Assembly: GCF_009557615.1 (NCBI RefSeq)
Contig: NZ_CP045652.1
Location: 2,666,001 to 2,730,000 of the forward strand
Direction: 5' to 3'
Length of the DNA stretch: 64,000 bases
From: Sphingobacteruim zhuxiongii
GTDB lineage: Bacteria > Bacteroidota > Bacteroidia > Sphingobacteriales > Sphingobacteriaceae
Shown here: in pieces, positions 1-8,752 of the stretch
Position numbering within the stretch: position 1 is the first letter of the stretch
Layout of the letters: each line of letters starts with the position of its first letter
Notes under the pieces: model-generated
Seen by the model: the letters and a program-made list of their open reading frames with translations, nothing else
Databases searched by the model: none
Told to the model about the DNA's origin: nothing
Position numbers and translations under genes: made by a program

Positions 1-2
1 GT

Positions 3-377
3 AAGCGCGTAAAAATTGGCGAAGTATCTGAACATACGGCGACACCTGAAGCGTTTACTGCAAAAGTCTTAGGCACTTTAACGAAGTATAAAATTTTGCA
101 GTCCATCAAAGGGCCATATGGAGGTTTTCAAATGTCAGAGCGCCAAATTGAAGACGTTAAAGTAGCCGATATCGTCAAGGCACTGGATGGGGACCAAATT
201 TTTACAGGTTGTGCTTTAGGCTTATCCGCTTGCAATCACTTAAACCCCTGCCCTATGCATGAACGTTTTGTCGCAATCCGCAGCGAGTTAAAGAGCATGA
301 TGGAGAGTACCACAATTCATGATTTAGCAACAGGGCTAATTGCTGGAGAATCTGTACTCATGCGTACTGAACAATAA
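3..377 (+). CDS. Rrf2-family transcriptional regulator (5' end outside window)
   Basis: The frame is open to the left edge, so the N-terminal part of the winged helix is missing. The visible part has the Rrf2 hallmarks: a TPEAFTAKVL segment, then KGPYGGFQM (recognition wing), then three cysteines in CALGLSAC and NPCPMH that fit the usual Fe-S cluster site (C-x6-C-x5-C here). Family members such as NsrR and IscR sense NO, iron-sulfur status or redox. The next gene is a truncated haemoglobin, 47 bp downstream on the same strand, which points to an NsrR-like NO-responsive role. The family is clear; the signal sensed is inference. Confidence 0.88.
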   Translation, partial: KRVKIGEVSEHTATPEAFTAKVLGTLTKYKILQSIKGPYGGFQMSERQIEDVKVADIVKALDGDQIFTGCALGLSACNHLNPCPMHERFVAIRSELKSMMESTTIHDLATGLIAGESVLMRTEQ

Positions 378-424
378 GATTTTAAACGTCATCCATAGCA
401 ACCCTCATAATTAAGATCAAGGCG

Positions 425-814
425 ATGAAAAAAGATATTCAAACGATAGAAGACATCAAAATGTTGGTCGATACATTCTACGATCGGATTCGAGAGAATG
501 AATTGTTGGGCAATATATTCAATCACATCATTCAAGATCGATGGCCCGAGCATTTAGAAAAGATGTACCGCTTTTGGCAAACCGTTCTCTTCGATGAGCA
601 CACCTATTTTGGAAGCCCTTTCCCTCCGCATATGCATATGCCCATTGAGAAGCTTCATTTTGACACTTGGATTGCCCTATTTAGCAAAACAGTTGATGAG
701 CTTTTTGAAGGCGAAAAAGCCGAGCGCGCGAAATGGCAAGGCGGACGAATGGCTGAGATGTTTCAACATAAAATTGCATACTATCGTCAGCAAGGTGGAA
801 AACCACTCGCCTAG
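425..814 (+). CDS. Group III truncated haemoglobin
   Basis: 129 aa, the usual length for a 2-on-2 globin. It begins DIQTIEDIKMLVDTFYDRIR and has the group III patterns FWQTVLF and FPPHMHMPIEKLHFDTWIALF, the latter carrying the probable proximal haem-ligand region. Such proteins bind O2 or NO in the cytoplasm and are linked to NO detoxification or peroxide chemistry. It sits between an Rrf2 regulator and a DUF488 gene, all on one strand with short gaps, so an NO-stress operon is plausible. The start at 425 follows a weak AAGG purine stretch. Confidence 0.9.
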   Translation: MKKDIQTIEDIKMLVDTFYDRIRENELLGNIFNHIIQDRWPEHLEKMYRFWQTVLFDEHTYFGSPFPPHMHMPIEKLHFDTWIALFSKTVDELFEGEKAERAKWQGGRMAEMFQHKIAYYRQQGGKPLA

Positions 815-858
815 TCTAAAACATCCCACCAGTTTTTTTTGTTTATTCTCCAAAAAGA

Positions 859-1215
859 ATGATGCTTAAAATCCAGATCAAAAGAATCTATGATGAATAT
901 GCTGAGAGCGATGGCTATCGCATCTTAGTCGATCGCTTATGGCCGCGCGGTATCGCTAAAGACAAGGCAAAAATTGATGAATGGAATAAGACGCTCCCCC
1001 CTTCCACAGAATTGCGTAAAGCATTTAACCATCAACCTGAATTATTTGAGCAATTTAAGGAGGCCTATGTAAAGGAATTGGCAACACATATAGATGATAT
1101 CATGCGTGTTGCAAAGATCGCAGAGACGCGAACTGTAACTCTCTTATATGGAAGAAAAGATCCCCAGGTCAATCATGCTATCGTATTGAAAGAGTTTATC
1201 CTCTCCAAAGCTTAG
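859..1215 (+). CDS. DUF488 family protein (YeaO-like)
   Basis: 118 aa. The motifs GYRILVDRLWPRG and LLYGRKDPQVNHAIVL are diagnostic of DUF488/YeaO. The biochemical function is unknown; genes of this family often lie beside truncated globins, as here, 44 bp after the haemoglobin gene. There are tandem ATGs at 859 and 862, and either could be used. It is probably co-transcribed with the Rrf2 and globin genes. Confidence 0.88.
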   Translation: MMLKIQIKRIYDEYAESDGYRILVDRLWPRGIAKDKAKIDEWNKTLPPSTELRKAFNHQPELFEQFKEAYVKELATHIDDIMRVAKIAETRTVTLLYGRKDPQVNHAIVLKEFILSKA

Positions 1216-1239
1216 CCGATTAACCTGAAGACAATAATC

Positions 1240-1749
1240 CTATTTACGAACCCAAGTATTAAAAAACGCTAGGACTTTCTCTTGGTCATAACTCTTATCC
1301 TTCTCTAAATTCCCACTTTCTCGAACGTTTAGTACCTTTCCATTTGGATCCAAGACGATAAAGAATGGAAACCCTAAGGCAGGACCTTTAGGTGCATATT
1401 TTTCAAAGAATGCTTTATTTTCATTCTCTTTTGAATAGTTCGCGTGATAATACAAGAAATTATCATTTACAACTTTCGCTACTGCTTCATTTTCATGGAT
1501 ATATTGGTTAAACTTTAAACACCAAAAACACCAATTGCCGCCCGCTTGAACGATAATGTTTTTATTCTCCTTTTGTGATTGCGTAATCAACTTATCTAAG
1601 TCCGCTTGTGGATCCGCTTCGGGATGATAAGGCTTCTCTATCGGTGCCGTTTCCTTTGGCTTTTCTGTCTGCGCATGAGCATTTACGGAGATTAATCCTA
1701 ATCCCAAGATTATGGCGCTGTAAAACAATGGTAAAATCTTCCCTTTCAT
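1240..1749 (-). CDS. Periplasmic thioredoxin-like protein with CFWC active site
   Basis: 169 aa with a clear N-terminal signal peptide (FYSAIILGLGLISVNAHAQ), so it should be exported. A thioredoxin fold follows with the active-site segment GNWCFWCLKFN, in which the CxxC is CFWC, and a later GFPFFIVLDPNGKVL strand with the usual cis-proline position. Proteins of this kind reduce or isomerise disulfides or support cytochrome maturation. It is convergent with the DUF488 gene and stands alone. The exact redox partner cannot be told from sequence. Confidence 0.85.
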   Translation of the reverse strand: MKGKILPLFYSAIILGLGLISVNAHAQTEKPKETAPIEKPYHPEADPQADLDKLITQSQKENKNIIVQAGGNWCFWCLKFNQYIHENEAVAKVVNDNFLYYHANYSKENENKAFFEKYAPKGPALGFPFFIVLDPNGKVLNVRESGNLEKDKSYDQEKVLAFFNTWVRK

Positions 1750-1832
1750 TACAATTCAATTTTAAATTATAAACCTAAATTAGCGATTCTTGTGTATTTT
1801 TATGCCAATTTAATGTCAAGCTTTCTTTCAAT

Positions 1833-2291
1833 ATGAACTACGCTCATTGGCTAATCTACCACTCTTACTACCGTTGGCTTGTCATTTTCGCACTCCTCAT
1901 CCAGTTTATTTGGGTTTATATCCAAAAACGTAACAATCGTATTTTTGTACGGAAGGACATACAAGTACTTGTATTTTTCTGTCTGATCTATAATATACAG
2001 CTTTTGCTTGGCTGGATGCTCTACCTCAGTAGTCCGCTCAGTATGTCCTTTTGGGCCGATCTGCCGGCGAGCTTGAAGAATAGACAAGTCCGATTCTTTG
2101 GACTCGAACATATGAGTATGATGACGGTGGGTATTATCTGGATGAATGTACTGACGCTAATAGTTCGCAAGAAGATCGGCACCCCAGCATTCACTTATCT
2201 TTGGAAACGCTATCTCTGGATTTACTTAATCATTCTAACGTCCGTTCCTTGGTCCTTTTCGCCGCTGACCAGCCGACCGAATTTTAGGTAA
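1833..2291 (+). CDS. Conserved four-helix membrane protein (often named cytochrome b-like)
   Basis: 152 aa with about four membrane spans (around residues 14-30, 45-65, 95-115 and 126-142). It begins with a His/Tyr-rich segment (HWLIYHSYYRWLV) and has FGLEHMSMM before the third span. Bacteroidota proteins of this pattern are annotated as cytochrome b-like because of conserved histidines in membrane helices, but no haem binding is shown. It is divergent from the thioredoxin gene with 83 bp between them. Confidence 0.7.
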   Translation: MNYAHWLIYHSYYRWLVIFALLIQFIWVYIQKRNNRIFVRKDIQVLVFFCLIYNIQLLLGWMLYLSSPLSMSFWADLPASLKNRQVRFFGLEHMSMMTVGIIWMNVLTLIVRKKIGTPAFTYLWKRYLWIYLIILTSVPWSFSPLTSRPNFR

Positions 2292-2307
2292 CAGCTTTTG
2301 AGCTGAG

Positions 2308-2344
2308 GCCTAGCTGAACCCTACTTTAAGCCTAGCTTAACCCT
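2308..2344. repeat. Short tandem direct repeat
   Basis: GCCTAGCTGAACCCT at 2308-2322 recurs with one change at 2330-2344, giving a 22-bp period; a shorter GCCTAAAA echo follows. It lies just after the membrane-protein stop codon. Function unknown. Confidence 0.6.
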
Positions 2345-2411
2345 TAATTCCTGCCTAAAAGCGCTTCATCTTCGAATCAAGTGGCCTTGATTATCATTGA
2401 AGATCGCATTC

Positions 2412-2445
2412 AATAAAAAACACAGATGCCCGCATTGCGGGCATC
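2412..2445 (-). terminator. Rho-independent terminator of the efflux operon
   Basis: Arms GATGCCCGCA and TGCGGGCATC (10 bp, 1-nt loop) at 2425-2445. On the minus strand the hairpin is followed by TGTGTTTTTTATT. It lies 118 bp past the stop of the outer-membrane channel gene, the last gene of the RND operon. Confidence 0.85.
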
Positions 2446-2562
2446 ATGTTAATTATCTTACCCCCAATGTTTGAGGTTAAGATAGAGGAAGTGTATCGAT
2501 TACGATACTGTGAAGATTCTTCTAGTTATATGTCTCTATAAAACGTAATAATTTAATTTAAA

Positions 2563-4029
2563 TTATCTCCATCCTCCGCCTAACGCGCGATAAAGATCTA
2601 CATAGGATTCTAAGTGCTCCTGGCGTAGCTCGACCAGGGCTAAATCAGAATTCAAAGCATTCCCTTGTGCAGTGATAACCTCTAAATAGGTTGCATATCC
2701 ACTACGGAATAACAAATTCGCATTTCTAACTGCTTTTGATGAATTTTCAACCCGAAGTCTCGCTAAATCCAACTGCTCACGCAATTTGTCAACCGTGATA
2801 ACTGCGTCAGATACTTCTGAAACGGCTTCCACCACAGATTGTTGAAGTGCTAATTCAGACTTCTCGCGTTCGATTTTTGCAATCTCCCATTTTGTCTTTA
2901 AGGTTTTGCTTTTGAAAATTGGCGCTGTTAGTTCACCAGTAATCCCTCCCAATAATGCTCCGGGAATCGAGAACCAGTTTTTCGGAAGCATAGCATTTAC
3001 CCCCAAGCTCCCTCCTAGCGTAAGCGCAGGATAACGCATCGCCTGCTGAATATTAGAATTGGCATTGGCAGCGATCAATTCAAACTCCGCCGATCGGATG
3101 TCTGGACGATTACGGATAATCTCTAATGGCGATCCCAATGAAATATCTTTATTTTCAGCGAACAAATGCTCGAAGCTAGTTCCTCGCTTAATTGATTCTG
3201 GCATTTGCCCGGTAAGGACGCGTAATGCATTCTCCTGAATAATAATTTCGCGCTCTAGTTTCGGAACTAAGGAAGCCGCAATCAATCGCTGCGATTCCGT
3301 TTGTTGAATCGCTAGGGAGGTAATCTCGCCCGCTTCATATTGCAGCTTTATCATTTGAAGGGTGCTATCGTTTAACTGCACATTGCGCTTAGCCACTTCA
3401 ATCTTTGCGTCAAGCATGAGCAAATTAAAATATCCCTTTGCTACATTACTTACAATCTGCGTTTGAATAGCATTCTTTGCTTCACGGGTATTTAAATACT
3501 CCGCCAACAATTGGTCTTTGGAGTTTGCAATCTTTCCCCATATATCGATCTCCCAGTTAAAGCCGAGTTCGGTTCCGTACTGAGATAAATAAGTGAACAT
3601 ATTCTCTGGCGCTTTCGTTCCATGACGCTCATACCAGCGTGCTGATGGTGAAGAACCAAATTCTTTGGAACGCCATTGCTTATTGGCTCCAGCGATAACC
3701 ATGTCCACTTGTGGCAAATAGTCTAATTTATTACGACGAAGTTCCTTATTTGCAATTTCAATATTCAGCAATGCCGTCTTCATATCGAAGTTATTGTTCA
3801 ATGCCGAATCAATCAAATCTTTCAACGTGGGATCATGGAAAAATTGTTTCCATGTCGTCTTGCTAATACTCGTTGTATCGCCAAAATAAGCAAGGGTATC
3901 TCCTCTATAACTTTCCGGTAAATTGAGCTCCGGTTGTGTATACTTCTGCCCTACTTTACAACTCTGTATAAACAGTATGGCAAGAAACAAACCGACAATA
4001 CTCAGTCTTGTTATGCATTTCTTCTTCAT
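2563..4029 (-). CDS. RND efflux outer-membrane channel lipoprotein (NodT/OprM family)
   Basis: 488 aa. The N-terminus is a lipoprotein signal with lipobox FIQSC, so it is lipid-anchored at about Cys24. The sequence has the two-fold repeated OEP architecture, with NFDMKTALLNIEIANKELR in the first half, the typical NRPDIRSAEFELIAANA junction, and SGYATYLEVITAQ in the second half. It forms the TolC-like exit duct of a tripartite pump. It is the third gene of the operon: its ATG overlaps the stop of the pump gene as TAATG, which implies translational coupling. Substrate unknown. Confidence 0.95.
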   Translation of the reverse strand: MKKKCITRLSIVGLFLAILFIQSCKVGQKYTQPELNLPESYRGDTLAYFGDTTSISKTTWKQFFHDPTLKDLIDSALNNNFDMKTALLNIEIANKELRRNKLDYLPQVDMVIAGANKQWRSKEFGSSPSARWYERHGTKAPENMFTYLSQYGTELGFNWEIDIWGKIANSKDQLLAEYLNTREAKNAIQTQIVSNVAKGYFNLLMLDAKIEVAKRNVQLNDSTLQMIKLQYEAGEITSLAIQQTESQRLIAASLVPKLEREIIIQENALRVLTGQMPESIKRGTSFEHLFAENKDISLGSPLEIIRNRPDIRSAEFELIAANANSNIQQAMRYPALTLGGSLGVNAMLPKNWFSIPGALLGGITGELTAPIFKSKTLKTKWEIAKIEREKSELALQQSVVEAVSEVSDAVITVDKLREQLDLARLRVENSSKAVRNANLLFRSGYATYLEVITAQGNALNSDLALVELRQEHLESYVDLYRALGGGWR

Positions 4030-7000
4030 TATTCTTCCTCTGTTTTAATTTTACTTCTAACTAGCTCATCCATGGTTTTGAAAACCACGAACAACACAGG
4101 TATGATAAAAATCCCGAATGTAACTCCAAATAACATCCCTCCTGCGGCACTAAAACTGATGGAATGGTTTCCTATCGCTGAAGGCCCGACAGACCACATT
4201 AAAGGAACCAAACCAGCAACGAACGCTAGTGACGTCATTAAGATCGGACGCAAACGTAATTTCGCACCATTGATAGCTGCGTCGACAATACTCATTCCTT
4301 TTTGCCGTTCTTGAACAGCAAACTCCACAATAAGGATGGCATTTTTCGCCAATAAACCAATCAGCATAATTAAACCGACCTGCACGTAAATATTATTCTG
4401 TAAGCCAACCAAAGCAATCGTTCCATATACTCCTATTAAACCAACGGGTACAGAAAGTAAGACCGCCCATGGCAATATATAACTCTCGTATTGAGCCGCC
4501 AATAAGAAATAGACGAACAGTATACTTAAGGCGAAGATTAGAATCGTCTGTGATCCAGATTGACTTTCTTCAAAACTCATACCTGTCCATTCATAGCCAA
4601 AGTTTCCGGGCAGCTTTTCCTCAGCGTGACGCTGAATAGCTTCCATTGCATCTCCAGTACTATAGCCTGGTGCTGGTTCTGCATTGACCGTAATGGCGTT
4701 ATATAAATTATAGCGAGTTATGGTTTCGGGTCCTACTATTTTTTCCAATGTCAAGATCGTACTAATCGGCACCATCTTTCCTTGATCATTTCTGACAAAA
4801 ATTGAATTAAAAGATTCTGGATCTTTACGGAAATCAAAATCTGATTGTACATAAACACGATACTGGCGGCCAAATCGACTAAAGTCAGACGCTTGCACCC
4901 GCGCAAAGTAAGAACGTATTGTTGACATCAAACTATTGATACTCACGCCCAGCGCTTTCGCTTTAACCACATCAATATTAACTTCATATTGCGGGAAGTT
5001 TGATTTGAATGAGGTATATGCACTACCTACTTCTGGTAGCTCATTTAATTCATTGATAAATGTATCTGCAATGACATTAAAGTCGCGAATATCTCCTCCT
5101 AATCGATCTTGCAAGACCAACTCTATTCCGGCAAAGTCTCCAAATCCTTGTACCGTTGGACGTGGGAATACTGTAAATTTAGCTTCATGTAATTGCGCCA
5201 AATCTTGACGAATGGTATCCATGAAGGCGACAATATTTTTTATTTTCTTACGATCGGCATGCGGTACCAGATTGATATATCCGGCAGCAAAGGCAGGACT
5301 TGAACTCGCGTCGAGCGCATTGTACCCAGAAACGGTAGTCATCCCTGCGATATCTTCATGCTTCTTCAAAATACTATCAGCTTTTTTTAACACTTCCGTT
5401 GTACGCGCTAATGAAGCGCCTGGAGGCATGGCTAAGTTGTAGGTAATAAATCCGTCATCTTCCGTAGGAATAAACGCTTTAGGGGACTTATACATAGCAA
5501 ATACACCAATCGCGGTAATCAAAGCTAATCCTGCCCAAGCGACATTCTTCTTTTTGATCAGGTATTTCACCCCGATAATGTACTTGTTGGTAAAATTATC
5601 AAAGGCCGTATTGAACGCTTTAAAGAATCGACCTTTATACTTTTCAAATTTATTCTTATCCTTTTCTTCTTCCAATTCATCATGTGCAGGTTTCAATAAT
5701 AAGGCACATAGCGCTGGACTTAAGGTTAAGGCATTCAATGCAGAAATTAGAATCGCTGTTGCTAAGGTATAGGCAAACTGTCTATAGAATATCCCTGCGG
5801 GACCTTCCATAAAACCAACTGGTAAGAACACCGCTGCCATCACCATTGTAATGGAAAGAATTGCAGAGGTAATCTCCGACATGGTCGACAAGGTTGCAGC
5901 TTTCGCTTTTAAGCCCGTATGATGCATCTTTTGATGTATGGCCTCGACGACGACAATGGCGTCATCGACCACAATACCAATAGCGAGTACTAAGGCGAAC
6001 ATCGTTAATACATTCAATGAGAAGCCGAATAGCTGCAGAAAGAAGAATGTACCAACTAAAGAGACCGGAATTGCAATCGCTGGAATCAGCGTTGAACGGA
6101 AGTCCTGCAAGAAAATAAAAACAATAATAAATACGAGGATAAATGCCTCGAATAAGGTATGTTTTACTTGCGATATGGACTCATCAATTTGATCGCGTAC
6201 GGAATATGTTATTTCATAGTGAATCCCTTTCGGAAAGGTTTTTGCCTGCTCCTCCAATACTTTACGCACTTCGACATCAATATCGTGCGCATTGGAACCA
6301 CTTGTCTGCGTTAAATTCAGGGTTAAGCCTGGGTGTCCATCCACCTTATTATCAGAACTTAGATTCGTTGCTCCGAATTCTACACGTGCAACGTCTTTCA
6401 GATAAAGTACAGATCCATCTTTATTCGTTTTTATGACGACATTTTGAAACTGCTCAGGTTCGGTAAAACGTCCTTTATGTTTGATGACGGTTTCAAAAGC
6501 CTCTTCCGAAGTTTCCCCGAATTTACCCGGCGCTATCTCGAAGTTTTGATCTTTAATTGCATCTGTAACATCTTTTGGAACGAGATTATATAAGGCTAAT
6601 TTCTCAGGATTTAACCACAATCGCATGGCATAATCACGCGCACCAAGACGGGATACCTGCGCAACACCATCAACACGCAGTAAAGGGCGCATGAGGTTAA
6701 TCTGTGCATAGGCTTGTAAGAATGTTTCGTCGTAGATACTATCTTGATGATCGGAGAATAAGTTAATGGTCATGATGACCCCACTCTGTCTCGGCATGGT
6801 AGTAATTCCGGCTTCATTAACTTCCGCTGGAATGGAGCTGATCGCCTTGGAAATACGGGTTTGCACATTGACAGAAGCAATATCTGGATTTGTTCCTGTT
6901 TTAAAGTATACGGTAACCGTTCCTGATCCGGAGTTGGATGCTGTCGAACGGATATAGGTCATGTTCTCGACGCCATTAATTGCCTCTTCAATCGGCAAGA

Positions 7001-7184
7001 GCACACTTTTCGCAACGGTCTCAGCCGTTGCTCCCGGATAACCTAGCGACACGACAACCGAGGGAGGCGCAATCTCGGGGAAACGCGTTACTGGCAGTAA
7101 CTTCATTCCCACCAATCCGAGAATAACTAATATGATAGATACAACCGTAGCGAGGACGGGTCGATTTACGAATGTCTTAAGCAT
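4029..7184 (-). CDS. RND multidrug efflux permease (AcrB/HAE1 family)
   Basis: 1051 aa, the normal length for an inner-membrane RND drug/proton antiporter. It begins with the first span ([20 protein letters not shown]), followed by a porter domain, spans 2-6 including [16 protein letters not shown], which contains the paired Asp residues of the proton relay in span 4, a second porter domain, and the last spans ([20 protein letters not shown]). Two-fold symmetry is evident. It lies between the adaptor and channel genes and forms the pump of the tripartite system. Substrates cannot be predicted; HAE1 members usually export hydrophobic or amphiphilic drugs. Confidence 0.96.
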   Translation of the reverse strand: MLKTFVNRPVLATVVSIILVILGLVGMKLLPVTRFPEIAPPSVVVSLGYPGATAETVAKSVLLPIEEAINGVENMTYIRSTASNSGSGTVTVYFKTGTNPDIASVNVQTRISKAISSIPAEVNEAGITTMPRQSGVIMTINLFSDHQDSIYDETFLQAYAQINLMRPLLRVDGVAQVSRLGARDYAMRLWLNPEKLALYNLVPKDVTDAIKDQNFEIAPGKFGETSEEAFETVIKHKGRFTEPEQFQNVVIKTNKDGSVLYLKDVARVEFGATNLSSDNKVDGHPGLTLNLTQTSGSNAHDIDVEVRKVLEEQAKTFPKGIHYEITYSVRDQIDESISQVKHTLFEAFILVFIIVFIFLQDFRSTLIPAIAIPVSLVGTFFFLQLFGFSLNVLTMFALVLAIGIVVDDAIVVVEAIHQKMHHTGLKAKAATLSTMSEITSAILSITMVMAAVFLPVGFMEGPAGIFYRQFAYTLATAILISALNALTLSPALCALLLKPAHDELEEEKDKNKFEKYKGRFFKAFNTAFDNFTNKYIIGVKYLIKKKNVAWAGLALITAIGVFAMYKSPKAFIPTEDDGFITYNLAMPPGASLARTTEVLKKADSILKKHEDIAGMTTVSGYNALDASSSPAFAAGYINLVPHADRKKIKNIVAFMDTIRQDLAQLHEAKFTVFPRPTVQGFGDFAGIELVLQDRLGGDIRDFNVIADTFINELNELPEVGSAYTSFKSNFPQYEVNIDVVKAKALGVSINSLMSTIRSYFARVQASDFSRFGRQYRVYVQSDFDFRKDPESFNSIFVRNDQGKMVPISTILTLEKIVGPETITRYNLYNAITVNAEPAPGYSTGDAMEAIQRHAEEKLPGNFGYEWTGMSFEESQSGSQTILIFALSILFVYFLLAAQYESYILPWAVLLSVPVGLIGVYGTIALVGLQNNIYVQVGLIMLIGLLAKNAILIVEFAVQERQKGMSIVDAAINGAKLRLRPILMTSLAFVAGLVPLMWSVGPSAIGNHSISFSAAGGMLFGVTFGIFIIPVLFVVFKTMDELVRSKIKTEEE

Positions 7185-7258
7185 ATAAAATATTTAGATA
7201 GATTGACTAGGCCCCCTCCCAGGCGGGAGGCAGCGTTAGCTTAAATTCATGAGAATTT

Positions 7259-8422
7259 CTATTTGTTTTGTTCAATAGGAATCACTGGCGAGCCATCTGT
7301 CAGTTTATCAAAACCACTTAACAGTACGCGATCACCTTCTTGTAATCCTTCTGAAACAATATAGTTTGCTTTACTCTTACCGGCAACTTTGATGTTACGG
7401 CGTTGAGCAGTATTATTTTTATCAACCACAAAGACAAAAGTCTTGTCTTGTAATTCGCTAGTAGCGACTTGTGGAATCTGAATAACCTGATCTTTAACTT
7501 CGGAAATCTTTAGCGTACCAGTACTACCTGAGCGTAAGATATTATCCGAATTGGCAAAGGATGCGCGTAAAGATATAGCGCCTGTCATACGGTCAACTTG
7601 ACCATTCACTGCATCCACAGTACCTTTAAATTTATAGTCTTCACCATCCGCAAGGACGAGCGTAACGTCAGGGAAGGTTAGCTTTTTCTGCTTATCGTAT
7701 TTTCTTCCTTCGATGCTATCTTTTTTGGCTTGCGCCTTGGAGAAGTATAAGAAATCAGACTCGTTCATAGCGAAATAAACATAGACTTCCTGCACGTCTG
7801 ACAAATAAGTCAAAGGTTCCTTATCGCCTTTGGAAACAAGGTTTCCGACACGTTTAGGAATACGGCCAATATAACCGCTTACAGGTGCCGTCACAACGGT
7901 AAAGTCTTTCGACAATTGTGCCGATCGAACTTCCGCATTTGCTTGATCTAAGGTTGCTTTTGCCACTTGATAATCGGCTTGTGCAGAAGATAAACGAACT
8001 TCCGAAATAACTTCATTATCCACTAAGGGTTTCAAACGATCGACTTCTAATTGTGCATTTTTTAGTTTAGCGCGTGCAACCTGCTGGGAGGCTACAGAGT
8101 TATTTAAGTCTTCCTGATAGAATGCGGGATCGATCTTAAATAATTTCTGCCCTTTTTGTACAAAGGCACCCTCATCTACATAGATTTCTTGCAATAGACC
8201 TTCCACTTGCGGACGGACATCTACATTCACTTTACCCTCTATCGTACCTAAGTAATCTTTAATCGTTACTGCGTTATCACGTGTAACGGTGTAAACTGGT
8301 AGTGCTAATGCTTTGTTGCTTTCTTTCTCTTTTGATTTGCTCTCTGAACAGCTAGATAAAATACTGATGGAGCCGAACAATACGAATGTTGCTTTTAAAA
8401 ATGATAAATTGAGTTTCTTCAC
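7259..8422 (-). CDS. RND efflux periplasmic adaptor (membrane fusion protein), lipoprotein
   Basis: 387 aa. The signal ends in lipobox LSSC, giving an inner-membrane-anchored lipoprotein. The order is the usual one: barrel-sandwich half motif (GTIEGKVNVDVRPQVEGLL), a long coiled-coil hairpin (about residues 100-170, Gln/Ala/Lys-rich), the second lipoyl half (VTAPVSGYIGRIPKRVGNLV), a beta-barrel, and a membrane-proximal domain. It is the first gene of the operon, with 74 bp before the pump gene. That gap contains a small G/C-rich hairpin (CCTCCC and GGGAGG near 7215-7231) that might tune downstream expression. No local regulator gene is seen. Confidence 0.94.
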   Translation of the reverse strand: MKKLNLSFLKATFVLFGSISILSSCSESKSKEKESNKALALPVYTVTRDNAVTIKDYLGTIEGKVNVDVRPQVEGLLQEIYVDEGAFVQKGQKLFKIDPAFYQEDLNNSVASQQVARAKLKNAQLEVDRLKPLVDNEVISEVRLSSAQADYQVAKATLDQANAEVRSAQLSKDFTVVTAPVSGYIGRIPKRVGNLVSKGDKEPLTYLSDVQEVYVYFAMNESDFLYFSKAQAKKDSIEGRKYDKQKKLTFPDVTLVLADGEDYKFKGTVDAVNGQVDRMTGAISLRASFANSDNILRSGSTGTLKISEVKDQVIQIPQVATSELQDKTFVFVVDKNNTAQRRNIKVAGKSKANYIVSEGLQEGDRVLLSGFDKLTDGSPVIPIEQNK

Positions 8423-8743
8423 AGTAATTATATGTTTTTATTCTTCCTTCGTAATATTTTTATTACACTTCCTCTTATTAACGTACTATTTAACAATTAT
8501 TGTACCGTTTAACATTTGTTAACATTTTATTTTATAGTTAATTATAAACTACGGATAGAATCGATAGATGTTAAAACACTGGTTTCCAATGCATCTACGT
8601 GTAAGTACATTTAATATGATAAAAAGTTCTTGGGAGGATCCTTTTTATTCAAAAAATGCCTTTTTTGGATTAGAAATGAAGAAATTATTCCCTTACTGAT
8701 TGGGGAACTAGACAATAAGGAACAACAAGATTGGTTCGGAAGG
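8423..8743. other. Intergenic stretch upstream of the efflux operon
   Basis: About 320 bp between the start of the adaptor gene and the end of the ClC gene. It is A/T-rich near 8440-8550, where the efflux promoter should lie, although no perfect TAnnTTTG site was found. The only other content is the possible remnant from 8616. Confidence 0.5.
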
Positions 8744-8752
8744 TTATTTTAA
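8616..8752 (+). pseudogene. Possible frameshifted small-gene remnant
   Basis: Two overlapping frames read like one short protein. ATG at 8616 gives MIKSSWEDPFYSKNAFFGLE and stops at 8699; another frame gives EIIPLLIGELDNKEQQDWFG and stops at 8752, overlapping the 3' end of the ClC gene on the other strand. The composition is protein-like, but I recognise no family, and it could be chance. Confidence 0.25.
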
